The notes: generated from the letters alone by a model not told the origin. Shown: positions 1 through 12,677, counted from the stretch's first letter. The stretch: DNA of 64,000 nt from Pyrus communis (GCF_963583255.1 NC_084813.1:20826002-20890001), one strand, 5' to 3'. Numbers and translations: made by a program.

Positions 1-938
1 AAATGTTTTAATAATGGTTGAAACTTAATGGAAACTTATCTAGTGCTCTCACTACCTTTAGTCCATTAGTCAATAAATAATCAAGATTAGAGAATGATGT
101 CAATCACTAACAATTTTTAACCAAGCATGATAGTCTTGCCTTCCCTTTTATATTTCTATTTATATTTATGAGGGATAGTCATGGCCTAAATAGATGTTGT
201 TCATCAACAACTTCTTAACCAAGTAATACTTCCCTTCCCATTGTTGAGAGAGTTACCAAATTCAAATCCCCTTAATCCGTTGGAGATCGAAACTTACGTA
301 TAATAAGGATGATCATTACGGTGGATCTCTCAAGCTAATCATGCACTATTATGAATTTTAACTTTTCTACATAAAAATATATGACTAACTTGAGATATAC
401 CGCTAATAATGGATAAAATGAGAGTTAATTTAACCATCACGGGATGACCTAGTGGTTATAAACGAATTTCAAATAGGTATTTCACATTGCACATCCTGAA
501 TTTGATTCCTGACGTTGATGAATCGTACGATCATGATTAGAAAGAAACTAAAATATCTCTGTGAATCTTTCTGACTCTAAAATAATAGAATGATGTAACA
601 AAACCACCTAACTTCTTTCTTCGAATATCAATACCGCATAATATTAGTACGGAACGCCGTGTCGTTTAACCAGTGACATACGGCTTGTTCTTCGGGACAA
701 AAGCGAACTGCAGAATCCAACAAACAGTTTATGTCACCGCTGACCTTGGTCAGGTGGATCTAACACGTGAATTCATCACCTTCTTCTTCGAATATCAATA
801 CCGTCCCCGCGACTGCGACTGCGACTGGTTCATCATCTTCTCCGTAACTTTTTAATGTACCAGAAAATCAAACGAAAAACCAACTCCGCCTGCAAAGCAA
901 TCCGATTCCAATACCTCTCTCTCTCCCTCCCCTCCGTG
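1..938. other. 5' flank of the first glycosyltransferase gene; no gene recognised
   Basis: AT-rich DNA with no recognisable coding region. A short direct duplication is visible: the segment around 612-634 (ending tcgaatatcaataccg) recurs at about 780-803, just upstream of the gene. The sequence becomes CT-rich after about 780, as expected for a 5' UTR. An in-frame ATG at 855 would add 28 residues to the next gene, but the ATG at 939 is preferred. Confidence 0.5.
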
Positions 939-3500
939 ATGCCCAGAACCCTGACCCTCCCCCGCTTCTCGGCCCTCCTCTTAATCCTCTCCGTTTTCCT
1001 CAACGTCTACTTCCTCTTCTTCTTCCTCCACGCGCCGCCCACCGTTCTCTCCCGCTACACTTCCTCTCCCACCACGCGCCGCCACCTTGTATTCGCCATC
1101 GCTTCCTCCTCCCGCTCCTGGTCCCGCCGTGAGCCTTACCTCCGCCTCTGGTGCTCCCCCGCCTCCACCCGCGTCTTCGCTTTCCTCGACCGCGCCCCAA
1201 CAGATCCCTCCGGTGACCGATCCGTCGCGACTGTCGTCGTCTCTGGTGACACCTCCCGCTTTCCGTACACTCTAAAAGGAGGGCTGCGGTCCGCGATCCG
1301 TGTGGCGCGCGCGGTCAAGGAAGTCGTCGATCGTGGCGAGCCGGATGTGAGGTGGTTCATGTTCGGCGACGACGATACGGTGTTCTTCGTCGAGAATCTG
1401 GTGAGGACGCTGTCGAAGTACGATCACGATCGGTGGTTTTACGTCGGGAGCAACTCGGAGAGCTACCAGCAGAATGCCAAGTACTCGTTCGAAATGGCGT
1501 TCGGGGGCGGAGGGTTCGCCATAAGCCATTCGCTGGCTACGGCTCTGGCTAGGGTGTTCGACTCGTGCTTGATGAGGTACGGTCACTTGTACGGAAGCGA
1601 TGCTCGGGTTTTCGCATGCGTGGCGGAGCTCGGCGTTGGGTTGACCCGTGAGCCTGGGTTTCATCAGGTTTGTTGAATTAAATTAATTTTATGTGAAAAA
1701 TCAGGAAAAGTAATTAGCTTGATAAGACTTCAACGATTTATGCATGGATTATCGGAAAAAGTAATGAACTTTATAAGATTTTGATGATATGATGCAGAAA
1801 TTGGTTTTGTTAGGAAGGAAACTTAGGAAAGTAATTGCTTGATAGTGTTTGATGAACTGATTGTGTTCAATGAAAGCTTTGTCAACTGTTAGTAGGTTCA
1901 AGGCCGAAGGAATGGCTTCGGCTTTCTTCTATAACTCGCCTTTTAGGTGGGGAGGTCCATTCGTTGGTGTTCCTTAATTTTATAGGGAGCTACAAAAATG
2001 GGAGGTTACTTTTGATGCAATCTCTGTTTTCTGTGCTATGCTGAATGTGGTAGGGGGGAAAGAGGAACAAATCACAAGGCATTCAGCTCATAGGACTTTG
2101 TGAAGAAACAGAATGAATGAACATTAGAAATTTAGAACACTAGTTGTTTGACTTGAAACGAGTTACAAGTCTATACTATATTTTCTGCTACTCTTCTTCG
2201 TTATGTTTTTACTCTGGATATGATGCAATCACATTTCTGGCCTGATTTTCTAGTTTATAGCTTATTTTCATGTGCACAAACTAAGGAGACGTTTGAGAAC
2301 CATTTCATTTTCAATTTTCCCTTTTCACTAAAAACTGAAATCTTGTTTGGAAACTACTTTCAGTTTTCACAAATTTTGAAAACTCAAGAAAGTCGTTTTC
2401 AGTTTTTGGTTTTCAGTAATAGTTACCAAACAAGATTTCAGCTTTCAGTTTAAAAAAAAAAAAATGCAAACAAAAATTGAAAACTAAATAGTTATCAAAC
2501 GGTCCCTAAGTTAACGATTCAGTTGTTGATAGGTTGAATAGCTGATTGAGTTAGGTTGGATTACATTAATGATGACGAGACTTTTCAAATCATGATATGG
2601 TTTTGATTTGCATCCTATCATCTGTTGATTCCAATGTGAGCTTGTTAGCAAAGATTCTTGTTGTGGACTTGTGTCAAGTTATGCGCTGAATCTAAGGGCA
2701 CTTATTATCCTCATAATTTGTAATCAGGTTGATATGCGGGGGAATTTGTTTGGAATGCTATCTGCACACCCGTTGTCACCTCTGGTGTCCCTTCATCATT
2801 TGGAGGCTGCAGATCCAATCTTCCCAAACATGAACAAGACTCAAGCTTTGGAACATCTTTTTGAAGCTGTGAATGTTGATCCTGCCAGGATATTGCAGCA
2901 AACTGTTTGCTATGACAGTTCGCATTCGTTGACTGTTTCCGTTGCATGGGGCTATGCTATTCAGGTGTATGCTGGCAATGAACTTCTCTCAGATCTCCTT
3001 TCACTGCAGAAAACGTTTATGCCATGGAGGAGGAGTGGTAGTATCGAGGCAAGTCAGTTCATGTTCAATATGAGAGATAATCCTAGAGATAAATGTAAAC
3101 GACCAACTGTCTTTTTCCTGGAAACTGTCGTATCCAATAGTCATGGTAGCTCGAGTAACTACACCAGGCTCAATGTAGAAAATTGCTCCAAAGCAGATGC
3201 AATAAAGAATCTGGAACAGATCAGAGTGTTCTCACAGAAGCTAGAGCTTGATGCGGATGAGGTATTTGCTTCACTAATATAGATGTAGCTGATTTGGAAC
3301 TTATACCTTCTCTCTTATATTAAGTTTTCTTTTGTCTTTCGTTTTAGTCAATGCCATTAATCAACTACTGTCCACTTGTTATAATTCAGCTGAAGGCCCA
3401 ACGCCGTCAGTGTTGCGAAATTTTGCAGTCGTTTGATGACTCCATGACTATAAACATTAGACGGTGCAGAGACAATGAGTTGATATCCATGAATATCTAG
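939..3500 (+). CDS. DUF604 family (fringe-like) glycosyltransferase, copy A
   Basis: Three exons read by eye: 939-1667, 2728-3261 and 3390-3500. They join in frame into a 457-residue protein; starting at 855 instead gives 485. A short basic N-terminus is followed by a hydrophobic segment (about residues 10-32), fitting a type II Golgi membrane protein. The luminal part carries FGDDDTVFF with the acidic triplet at residues 144-146, matching the DxD-type nucleotide-sugar/metal site of the fringe/beta-1,3-galactosyltransferase-like fold. A Gly-rich GGGGFAIS segment follows, and RRQCC lies near the C-terminus in exon 3, as in plant DUF604 proteins. Donor and substrate cannot be told from sequence. 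A same-strand paralogue with the same exon structure begins about 2.1 kb downstream, indicating tandem duplication. Exon 1 is strikingly C/G-rich at third positions, unlike exons 2-3. No disabling lesion is visible. Confidence 0.85.
2285..2511. mobile_element. hAT-like MITE in intron 1 of glycosyltransferase A
   Basis: The ends are imperfect inverted repeats: gagacgtttgagaacc on the left and ggttatcaaacggtccc-like sequence on the right (written on the plus strand as agttatcaaacggtccct). The interior is AT-rich with repeated ttttcagttttc runs and no coding capacity. Size and CGTTTG-type termini resemble small hAT elements. I could not define a clean 8-bp target duplication. Confidence 0.5.
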
Positions 3501-5599
3501 AGTTTTCTGTTGGAATGGTTGCTCTGAGGATACTTAGTTAGATACAGAATTCAGAGAATCACACGCATTTTGGTGTACTCATCATCTTATCAAGGTAAAT
3601 TGTGATGTCATTTCTTGTTCTTATATTATGTTTGAAAAGTGCTTGGGGAAAACTGTCCACCCTGCAATGCAATCCGTTCATCAAGGTGATTTATATCTTT
3701 AAGTAGTTGAAAATAATGGAAAATCTGAGTTTTCCTCATTTTCTCTATTCATTTTTCTTCTAGTAAGTTCACTTGTTAGTAAGAATGCTTCAGGTTCCTA
3801 AATTTTATTATTGGGAAATGGAACTACAAGTGATCTGTTCTACGTGATATTCTCAGATGTGATCTGCACTTCATAAAACTCAAGTTCCTTTTCTTCTTGA
3901 CAGGAGGAGGAAGAAGAGAATATACTTGGAGACGGGCTATTTTCTGATCTAAACATGGAGCAAAAATAATGCTTCTGGAACAATTTCCTTGAAAACAATG
4001 AATCACAAGAAAAAGATTGCAGAAAGGGGAAGTTACTGCAAAAATCTGCCGCCAGTCAAGGTTTCGATGTCTGATACTCTTGGTTAAACTCTCCAGTGGC
4101 TTATTATTTGAAAATATGATGAACAGACAAAAAGGGAGGACAACGCCATTCACACGTCCGCTAGTGGAGATGACCCGAGTAAATTGGATATCCGGAGGAA
4201 TGAACGGTAACTAGTGATCTGATAGGTATGTAATGTATTCATGCTGTAGAGTAACTTGCGTTTTGAGACATCAAATGATGAGGAAGAGCTTCGATTGGTT
4301 AGTAAGCATGCGAAGGAAATATTGTTGAAATGCTAGCTGCGTTTTCATTCCTGCATTTAGCATGTTTTGCTGATGCCATAGATGATAAGTTGTGTAGGGT
4401 TTGGTCTTGTAATTTTTGATCGGGGTGACTGCCGTACTTGGTTTCTTGCCAACCATCCATTGTCTTCCTCCTTGGCCTAAACCATTGAAAGTCTAATGCA
4501 TGTGCATCCTTTGAATCTTCCAGTAAGCATCGACGGTGTCATGCATCTGATTTTCAGGATCTGGACATGATAAAACAACTCAGATTATCAAATCAAACTG
4601 GTACAACGCACTAGTTAGTTGCTTACTTTGTCATACTTTTCGTAATTAAATTAGCTCAATGTATCGGGTTAATACATTTCGGTTAGCTGTATCTTAATCT
4701 CGAAATAAGCAATTATTCAGAAGATTTTTCTTAAATGATTGTAACTCAAGTGATTAAGAGTAGATACCATGCACATGAAGTCCTTTTGAGTCGTTTTTAC
4801 GCCCTCAATATTGTTTGTTTAAAGACATTTACCTAGTCGTTTTTTCACGAGCAAATGGATTTTAACGCAAGTGATTTATGATCAAATCCGATGCACCGGA
4901 ACATAAGTTACGTAGATGCCTCAAGAAACCTCAAATTGTAAGTAATCGTTTCCTTGGATTTTCCAATCAAATGCATACAACGTTGTTGGTTTATTCATCC
5001 AAGAAAAAACAAAAACATAAATAGGAACCTCGAACTTTGCTTTACGTAACAGTTCCACACTTTTGTTTTTGCTAAGCCCGTTAAAGTATTTTTTTTTTAA
5101 TCTTTTTTTAACTTGCAGCTGAAGTTTGCTTGCTCTTTCACGTTCTGCATTTTCCTTTAACAAAACCACGCATAATTAATATTAATTAATTAATCTCTTA
5201 TAATCTCCAAAGGCCACGTCCTAATACATTTCCAACACCATTTTTAACGCCTAACCTCTCTTCCTAATCTCTCACACTTTCAGTCAATGCCATTGCTATC
5301 AAGTACCTGACCTTTGACTCTAACCTAACGTACGCACCCAGCTGCTTGGTTGGCTGCCCGATTTACAATAGGTTGGCAAGAAAATGGAGGACTTTCTGTG
5401 TGAACCATGACTTCTTTTGGAATTTTAACCAACTAAATACACTTTTGTGCAGAATTGCAGGTCAAAGTTTACATCTTTCTCTTCCCGCAGATTGCGCTTC
5501 TTGATCAACATCTTGGTTTTATGTCCCACACTTGTATTTTCTAGATATATTTTCTGCATTTCTGTTTTCATTGCTTGTTCTTCTTCCCTTCCACTTAAA
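3501..5599. other. Intergenic region between the two glycosyltransferase genes
   Basis: Contains the 3' UTR of copy A and the promoter/5' UTR of copy B. No conserved protein is recognisable in any frame. An upstream in-frame ATG for copy B at 5447 is discussed with that gene. Confidence 0.5.
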
Positions 5600-7281
5600 A
5601 TGCTGCCGTTTCCTCAGTCGCCTTCGAAACCCCAAAGTCCATCTCGGTTGATAAACCTCTTCATAGTCTCATCTTCTGTATGCACGCTCTTCCTTCTTGG
5701 GTCGCTCTTCCTTGTGTTTACGAGCTCAAAGCTTGGACGTATAAGTTCTCTGTCTCAAGATGCGTATTCCCCGCCCTCGACCTCCCTCGAGCACATTGTG
5801 TTCGGGATTGCTTCGAATCAGAAAGCGTGGTCTGCTAAGAGGAAGGAGTATGTACGGCTCTGGTGGAGGAACCAGTCTATGAGGGGGTGTGTCTTTCTCG
5901 ATAGCCTTCCGCCTGATCATCAGCGTCACGTCAATGATACTTCTCTTCCTCCTGTGTGCATCTCGGGTGACACTGCAAGATTTCGTTACACTTACAGAGG
6001 CGGTCTCAAGTCTGCTATTCGTGTTGCACGCGTTGTTTCTGAGACCGTGGCGCTCAACCACACGAATGTGAGGTGGTATGTTTTCGGAGATGATGACACA
6101 GTTTTTTTCCCAGAGAATTTGGTGAAGACACTTTCTAAGTATGATCATGGACTGTGGTACTACATTGGGACAAACTCCGAAGTTTATGAGCAAAATAGGG
6201 TGTTCGGATTTGGAATGGCTTATGGTGGTGCAGGTTTCGCTATAAGTGCCCCATTGGCGAAAGTACTGGCGAAGGTGTTTGATTCGTGTTTAGAACGATA
6301 TCCACATCTCTATGGAAGCGACTCTAGGATTTCCTCTTGCTTGGCAGAACTCGGCGTTGGATTAACAAGCGAAGCCGGTTTCCATCAGGTACCCTATTCT
6401 TAGCTCCTCAAATTGTATGTGACATTCACATTTTAGTAGTTTAAATCGAAATTTCAGCGTGCTTTTTTCTTAGTTTATGTATCAAAGAAATAAATTTTTT
6501 GGTTCTGGGTTGTTAAAATTGAACCAGAATGACATTCACGGCGATATGTTTGGCTTACTGGCTTCGCATCCGGTGACGCCTTTGGTATCCCTGCATCACT
6601 TCGATCATGCAAACCCTGTCTTCCCCAACATGACAACTATCAATGCTCTAAAACATTTGTTTAAAGCTGCGAATGTTGATTCTCAAAGAATGTTACAGAA
6701 AACAGTCTGCTACGACAGATGGTTTTCGTGGACTATCATGGTGTCATGGGGTTACGCTGTTCAAGTATACGGAAATCATATTCTTCTGCCGGACGTCCTC
6801 CCCGTGCAACAGACATTCAGCCAGTGGAAAAAGGGAAGTGTTTTGTCAGGAGTTTATACTTTTAACACAAGAGAACATCACAAGGATCCGTGTCGAAGGC
6901 CGGTTGTTTTCTTTCTGGATAATGTGTCTTCTGGTGCGGATGGAATCAAGAGCATATACAAAAAGTCCTACGAAAATTGCTCCTACGACATGGCTTCGCC
7001 GAGGAAGCTGGAGGAGGTCAGAGTGTACTCACATAAGCTAGACCTTGATATGAAACAGGTATTGCTTTACAATATTTTGGACATACATTTTTCAATCACT
7101 TGAGCATTGTTATACTTCTTCATGAAACTTATACAATACTAAATCCACTTTTTTGTGAATTAATCAGTTGCTGGCGCCACGAAGGCAATGTTGCGATGTA
7201 TTACCTTCTAAGGGCAGCAAACTGATGGAAATCGAAATCAGAGAATGCAAAGAAGAAGAACTAATACGAATGCATCCGTAG
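5600..7281 (+). CDS. DUF604 family (fringe-like) glycosyltransferase, copy B
   Basis: Three exons, 5600-6388, 6528-7058 and 7168-7281, give a 477-residue protein colinear with copy A. Both introns fall at the same places: after the GFHQ residues, and before the segment ending in RRQCC. The start at 5600 puts a 16-residue Ser/Pro/Lys-rich tail before one hydrophobic anchor (about residues 17-40). The in-frame ATG at 5447 would add a second hydrophobic stretch and fits a type II protein less well. FGDDDTVFF is present with the Asp triplet at residues 164-166, and GGAGFAIS follows. Expected role: transfer of a sugar to glycan or glycoprotein in the Golgi lumen; the reaction is unknown. Third-position GC is much lower than in copy A exon 1, so the copies are old or have drifted under different pressures. 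The frame is intact throughout. Confidence 0.85.
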
Positions 7282-7495
7282 CAGTGTTTCATATTGCATA
7301 TAGCCGGATTATACAACATTATATCATACTGATCATGTAATTGGTATATCATGCTATCTAGCTAGCTAGAAAGTATTCCACAGAATTATTAGTTTACTGT
7401 TACTCATTTTTTGTTATACAAAAATGTAGATCCTAGAAGAAACTTTGGGAAATTATGTATACTTACTTTGATTTGACTTTTATTGATCAATATAT

Positions 7496-8356
7496 GTTGT
7501 GAACTTGCTTAAATTGTGAAACCAGAAACACCAAAAACATTTTCGATAAACTCCTTATAACCTTTTATAACGTTTTTTTTTCTTTCGTCAATGTGAGATT
7601 TTTTTACCTTCACATCATCACAAAAACAACTACTAAATATGGCAAGGAGAACAAATCAACAATATTCATTGCTTGACATGCATGTTGCAGGCCAATGGAA
7701 ATCACAGTTTGGTTACACCAAACTATTAGCATTCATCACTGAATCCTTTCTTTTGTGGTATACTGAGATTTTTACATAGTATCTACAAATACAGTTCTTG
7801 TGTCCGACTGTCCCCATTGTTTGAAATCTTGTTCACCAAACCAAAATTTGGTGAACCTTTTGTTTTTGGTAAACCAAACCAGAATTTGGTGACGCCGTAA
7901 CTTTCATGTTCTTCCATTGGCTGTTGAAAATGTGTATTAGAATATGTGGGCATTTTTCGTTTTCAGGAGTAGTAAATTCATACATTCTGTTTTCTGGAGT
8001 ATTTTTTTAAATATATTTTAGACATGGTCACGTTACATTATTATTGTACATAAATATAACATGCAAATTTATTTTATTAATATACTTTAAAACAAGACAT
8101 ATCAACTATATCGTTCATTCTTATTTTATTTTAACACGTAAAAATTTGTTACAATCTCTTCATACTTTTGCATGGTGGGTCTCATTGAAGCTCTATCCTC
8201 GTAATTCTCATGGATGTGATTTTTTTTCGTGAAAGAGAACATCAGGGTGTTTGGTTTGATTAGTTGTTCAAACATTTGGAAATGAATCGCGTCACTTTCT
8301 CATTTGACCCATTCATGGAAAGCTTCATACTTTTTCTTATTTAACACTCTGCTGGG
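7496..8356 (+). repeat. Direct repeat R1, copy 1 (~860 bp)
   Basis: Begins gttgtgaacttgcttaaatt and ends near ttaacactctgctggg. The same sequence with substitutions and small indels recurs at 13486-14329 in the same orientation. Internal landmarks shared by both copies include tgcttgacatgcatgttgca, the hairpin-like ccaaaatttggtgaacc, and ggaaagcttcatactttttc. No coding capacity is visible. It could be a segmental duplication, a dispersed repeat, or the ends of a decayed element; TG/CA LTR ends are not seen. Confidence 0.75.
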
Positions 8357-9308
8357 AAAGTGGACCAGCCAAACAACCCAAAAAAGTCCAACCAAAAGTT
8401 TTTGGTTGGTAAAATTCATGACCAAACGCATTGAAGCTGAGACGCCACGCGTCTGAAGGGAGCAAACGGTAAGTATTTCAGCTTATTCGAAAAATATGGT
8501 TTTTGGGTAACTGGTTGGAGTACTTCCAGCTTAAAAAGTTCAGTCATAGACTAAAAAATCTTCATTGCTGAGCTGATTAAACGGATCAGTGATACCATCA
8601 TCATTATGCTTTGGAATTAGTGGGCGAAGCCTGTCGACTTAGCTAAGATAGACCATTCTTTTTCCATAAGATTCGAAAACCTAATCCAACAAGGAATAAG
8701 GAGGTTTCTTCATGGATTCTCCTGGTTTCATACGGACTCTACTTTTCCTAAAAGATCCTCTTCTCGATTGGTCTAAATACATCATTCTAGGGTTTATCTC
8801 TGATAACGCAATTTATGGATACTTATTCTCTTACCTACCGCTTAAGTCTTAATATTGTTTACCAACTTGATTGTTAGAAAGTCTTTGAGTGGCACACAAT
8901 CACCCTCTGGCCTCCTGTCCTTGGCTTGCTTAGGGCTATTTGTTCTTTTACAGGTTGGTGAGTTTGGGCATCTACACCACAAGAGGCGGTGGACCAATTT
9001 GATTCCAACACCCCTCTCCTCTTTCTCCCTCTCGTGCAACCCAATTCAATTTAAATTTTAAGAATTAAAATTTTGTAAATCTCATACCAAACAAGTTTTT
9101 AAGCCTTAAAGAAAATTGTTTTTAAGACATGTTCTTAAGAAATATTTTGAGAAGTAATGAAAGTTTTTGAATAGAATACCAAACTTGCTCTAAAAGACTC
9201 AAAAGTGATTAATATTTCAACCAAAAAACTTGTTCAGTACGATTGAACTTAGATTCAATTGATCCTCAAGATGATTGGTATTTTCTTTGATTCACCACAA
9301 GCCATATT
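8357..9308. other. Gene-free stretch before the Cassandra LTR
   Basis: AT-rich DNA with only short chance ORFs. I recognise no conserved gene, RNA or element here. Confidence 0.4.
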
Positions 9309-9613
9309 TGTAACATCCCACATCGTCTAGGGAAGTGGATCATGTAAGCCTTATATTTATATTCTTATCTCTACCTAGCACAATGCTTTTTGGGAGCTCA
9401 CTGGCTTTGGGTTCCGTCGGAACTCCAAAGTTAAGCAAGTTTGTGCGAGAGCAATGAATGAGTGATCCACTGGGAAGTTCTTGTCTGAGTTCCCAAAAAC
9501 AAAACCGTGAGGGTATGGTCAGGGCCCAATGCGGACAATATCGTACTACGGTGGAGTCAAACCTGAAATATGATGACCTGAAATATGATGGAGGCCCAAG
9601 CTGGGGTGTGACG
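9309..9613 (+). mobile_element. Cassandra TRIM retrotransposon solo LTR with 5S-like segment
   Basis: Starts TGTAACATCCCACATCG and ends GTGTGACG, where CA is expected, so the last base appears mutated. It is flanked by the perfect 5-bp duplication atatt at 9304-9308 and 9614-9618. The central part (about 9418-9476) resembles 5S rRNA around its pol III internal promoter: ggaactccaaagttaagc, then gtgcgagagcaatgaatgag and tgggaagttc. This 5S-derived segment in a ~300 bp LTR is the hallmark of Cassandra terminal-repeat retrotransposons in miniature. No second LTR, primer site or internal domain adjoins it, so it is a solo LTR left by recombination. Confidence 0.92.
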
Positions 9614-9618
9614 ATATT

Positions 9619-10344
9619 GTATTTTTTTTTTTTGGTTATATGTTTTTCCTTGTACTTTTTTTCTAATAAATTTTGGTAAGTAAGGGTGTTTTTGGCCTTT
9701 GACTATGCTAGATTAAAACAAAAAAAAAATCCTCAAAACAAGAGCGCAATGCATGTGTGCGCGCTTTAATCAGGGGTGGAACAGGGGTGGTTCTGGAACT
9801 CACAGAAGATCGGAAACAAAGTCTGAAAATGGTTTCGAGGGTCCATGAATTTTCACTAAGTGTTTGACAAAATGTCGCCGACGAAAACGTGCCGGAACTA
9901 GTCAATGACTGTACTGTATATGTTCTACTTAGAATGCTGCAGGCGACACATTTAATTAGCATTCATCACATAATCTTTGGTATGCAGGTTGTAGGATTAA
10001 ATGTGAGCCGTTGGATCATATTCCATATGGCATCTTAAATTAGATTGTATTGAGTCATAGCTCATGACAAGTGTAAGCATCTTACATGATGACTTAAGAA
10101 TGGATGGTTGTGATTGTTTTTTTGTAATGATGAGAGAGAGTGAGTTCGGTACTCCTCCTCCAACGGTCATATATTCCCTCCGAGCTTCTTGCTTGTGGGT
10201 GTAGAATCCAATGAGATATCTCAGACACTGAAGCTTCCATGACTCTCTAATCTTTCTCTCTGCACATCTTCGATTTCATATACACTGTTCCATTGAATCA
10301 ATTCAATCCAGAAATCAAACACTATCAGATTTTACGTCACAAGC
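9619..10344. other. Flank between the Cassandra LTR and the receptor-kinase relic
   Basis: No gene recognised. CT-rich sequence around 10150-10340 may be the old 5' region of the receptor-kinase relic, whose signal-peptide exon is no longer identifiable. Confidence 0.35.
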
Positions 10345-11785
10345 ATGGGTCAGATCAACAATGTGGTTTATGGCCTTGTTCAATGCCGCGGTGATCTCTC
10401 TAAAATTGATTGCCAAGCTTGTGCAAATAAAACAGCAACTGAGATCGGGCAATTGTGTTTTAGCCAGAAGGAGGCTTCGGTTGGCTACATAAATTGCTCG
10501 TTGCAGTATTCGGACCGGCGTTTCTTCTCTACTTTCGACAGTTTCCCAAGGGTGAACTTACATGACGTCCAGACAGCAACTGACCCCGTTCTTTTCAACG
10601 TCAGGTAGGCAACTTGGTTAAGAACGTTTCAACAAAAGCTGCTTCGGATCCTTCAAAATTCGCAATAGGGGTCACCAGTTACACGGATTTCAACGATATA
10701 CATGGCATGACTCAGTGCACCAAGACCTAGCAGAAAATAGCTGCTTAACTTGCCTGCAGGAGATTGCCAGTTATGTGTCGGAGTGCTGTGATGGATTTGT
10801 TGGGATTACACTAATTTCTAAGAGCTGTACGTTATCTCCGGTATGAGATATATTCGTTTTTCCAGTCACCATTACAACATCCACCACCTGCAGCGGCATC
10901 TTCTCCATTTCCTTCATTGCTTGAGCCTAACTCAAGTACTACTAGCGGCACTAATGAGACTAGTCCTGGTAAATTTTTAGGTTCTTTTGATGCATTCAAA
11001 AGCTTCCTGCATGCTCATGTAAAATCTACAAGATGGTATTCCAACGGGAAATGATTTCTTTACATTCTCAAGTACTACTAGCGGCACTAATCAACTGCAT
11101 GCTCATCATGCTAATTAACTTAGTTAGCATGCAAAACTTTTAGTTTTATGAATTGAGTACTCCTTTAGAGAATTAGATATGAATTAGAGAAGTAATAATT
11201 TCATGTTTATGCAGGAAAGAAGAAAATTTCAAAAACCATTATTATCATAGTTATCCCACTTCTTGTGGGGTTTGTGATACCCACAAGCTGCGCTTGTTGT
11301 TTGCTGTGGAAAAAGACCAGGAGAAATGGAGTTGGTAAGTGGATCATACATACCTCTTATCAATTGAAGCATTAAGTTCTACTTTATTTTTGTTTTTATA
11401 CATGTTATATTGGAGATTGGAGAATGGGGAATCGAATCTAGGACCTCTTGAATGACCACATAAACGAATTACTTGAGCTACAAGCTTTATGAAGAGATTA
11501 ACTTATATATGCCCCCAAGGACATTATCTATGCATATTGTCATGCAGATGATGTTTCGGATGTTCGTGAAGATGGTAACAATAGAATGGATGCACTTTTG
11601 ATTTGACTAAATACACTTAAAGTTGCAACCGGCAATTTCTCATATAAACTCGGTGAAGGTGGATTTGGTCCAGTTTACAAGGTACGTACTTCCAGTTCAA
11701 TTGCAATTAATGCATTCTCTACAGTTTGATGACATTTGTACGTAAATGACACTGTCCATACATGACCCCCTACTTCTCCGTTATT

Positions 11786-11945
11786 CCCCTCCCTCCACTG
11801 TCGTATCCACCATAGCCTCCCTAAACTCACCGACTTGCTGCTTCCATAACTCAACAGCCCCGTGCGGTAGAATCCGAGTTCTCTTGAATACTGCCTCATT
11901 CCTACATTTCCAAATACGCCAGAAACCAGCTTTGGGATTTTAGTT
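11786..11945 (-). mobile_element. LINE ORF2 fragment (pre-RNase H segment)
   Basis: On the minus strand the translation contains FWRIWKCRNEAVF, the conserved W-x-I-W-K-x-R-N motif of plant non-LTR retrotransposon ORF2 and its domesticated relatives, followed by about 30 more alignable residues. It sits inside the CRK relic between the glycine-loop exon and the MITE. In an intact LINE this motif precedes the RNase H domain. Here the RNase H fragment at 12678-13230 lies upstream on the same strand, so the pieces are rearranged or come from separate insertions. Confidence 0.65.
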
Positions 11946-11949
11946 CTAG

Positions 11950-12280
11950 AAAGGGTTTTTATCACAAACAAACCCTTAAATCGACCCACCCCATCAAGAT
12001 AGTCTGTGAAATTGAAAATCAATATATGTAGTCCTTGAAAATAAGTGTCACAAATCAATACGGTCATTCTGTCACAATTTCGTCAAAATTTCTGTTATGT
12101 GCTGATGTGGCACATAACTAGGTCCCACAAATCAATTAAATATTCCTAATGAATTAAAAATATTTAAATAATAAAAACAATTTTTATTTGTATAGTTAAA
12201 AACTAAAAAAAATATGAATAGTACTGTTCATCTTGATGGTATGAGTTAATTTTAGAGACCATTTGTGATAAAAACCTTTT
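11950..12280. mobile_element. MITE with gggtttttatcacaaa termini
   Basis: Terminal inverted repeats are visible: aagggtttttatcacaaa at about 11951 and tttgtgataaaaaccttt ending near 12279. The ~330 bp interior is AT-rich and non-coding. It lies within the CRK relic in place of the missing kinase exons. No convincing target duplication was found, so superfamily is not assigned. Confidence 0.6.
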
Positions 12281-12677
12281 GGAAATTATAATAGGTCGGA
12301 AGAATTCCAGCTTCTGCACTTTCTCAAATCTTCGAAGTTATGTAAGTATGTATATGTTATATTGTTAAAAATCTGACAGCCGCACAAGAACTGATCACTT
12401 GATTAACAATTCACATTCATAGTATGTCAACATAACATGTTAAATTGGTTGAACAAGCTTTGTAAATTTAGATTGACTTGAAGTGAACACTTAAAATTGT
12501 TACATATGCATGGCAACATTGGGCCAAGGGAACATCATTGGAGTTATTGGATCCAAGTGTGGGAGACCGGTGGCCTAGATATGAAGTTTTGAAGTGCATC
12601 CACATTGGGTTGCTACGCGTTCAAGAAGCTTCGGCTGAAAGACCTACCATGTCGGAGGTTGTTAAGATGCTCAATAG

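Noticed and set aside
673..855. 60-codon frame upstream of glycosyltransferase A
   Set aside because: It lies in the probable 5' region, has no domain similarity, and includes a short duplicated segment.
1272..1664. 130-codon minus-strand frame over glycosyltransferase A exon 1
   Set aside because: Antisense shadow of the GC-rich exon; no conserved motif.
5447..5599. Upstream in-frame ATG extending glycosyltransferase B by 51 residues
   Set aside because: It would add a second hydrophobic stretch before the type II anchor and has no counterpart in copy A, so the ATG at 5600 is preferred.
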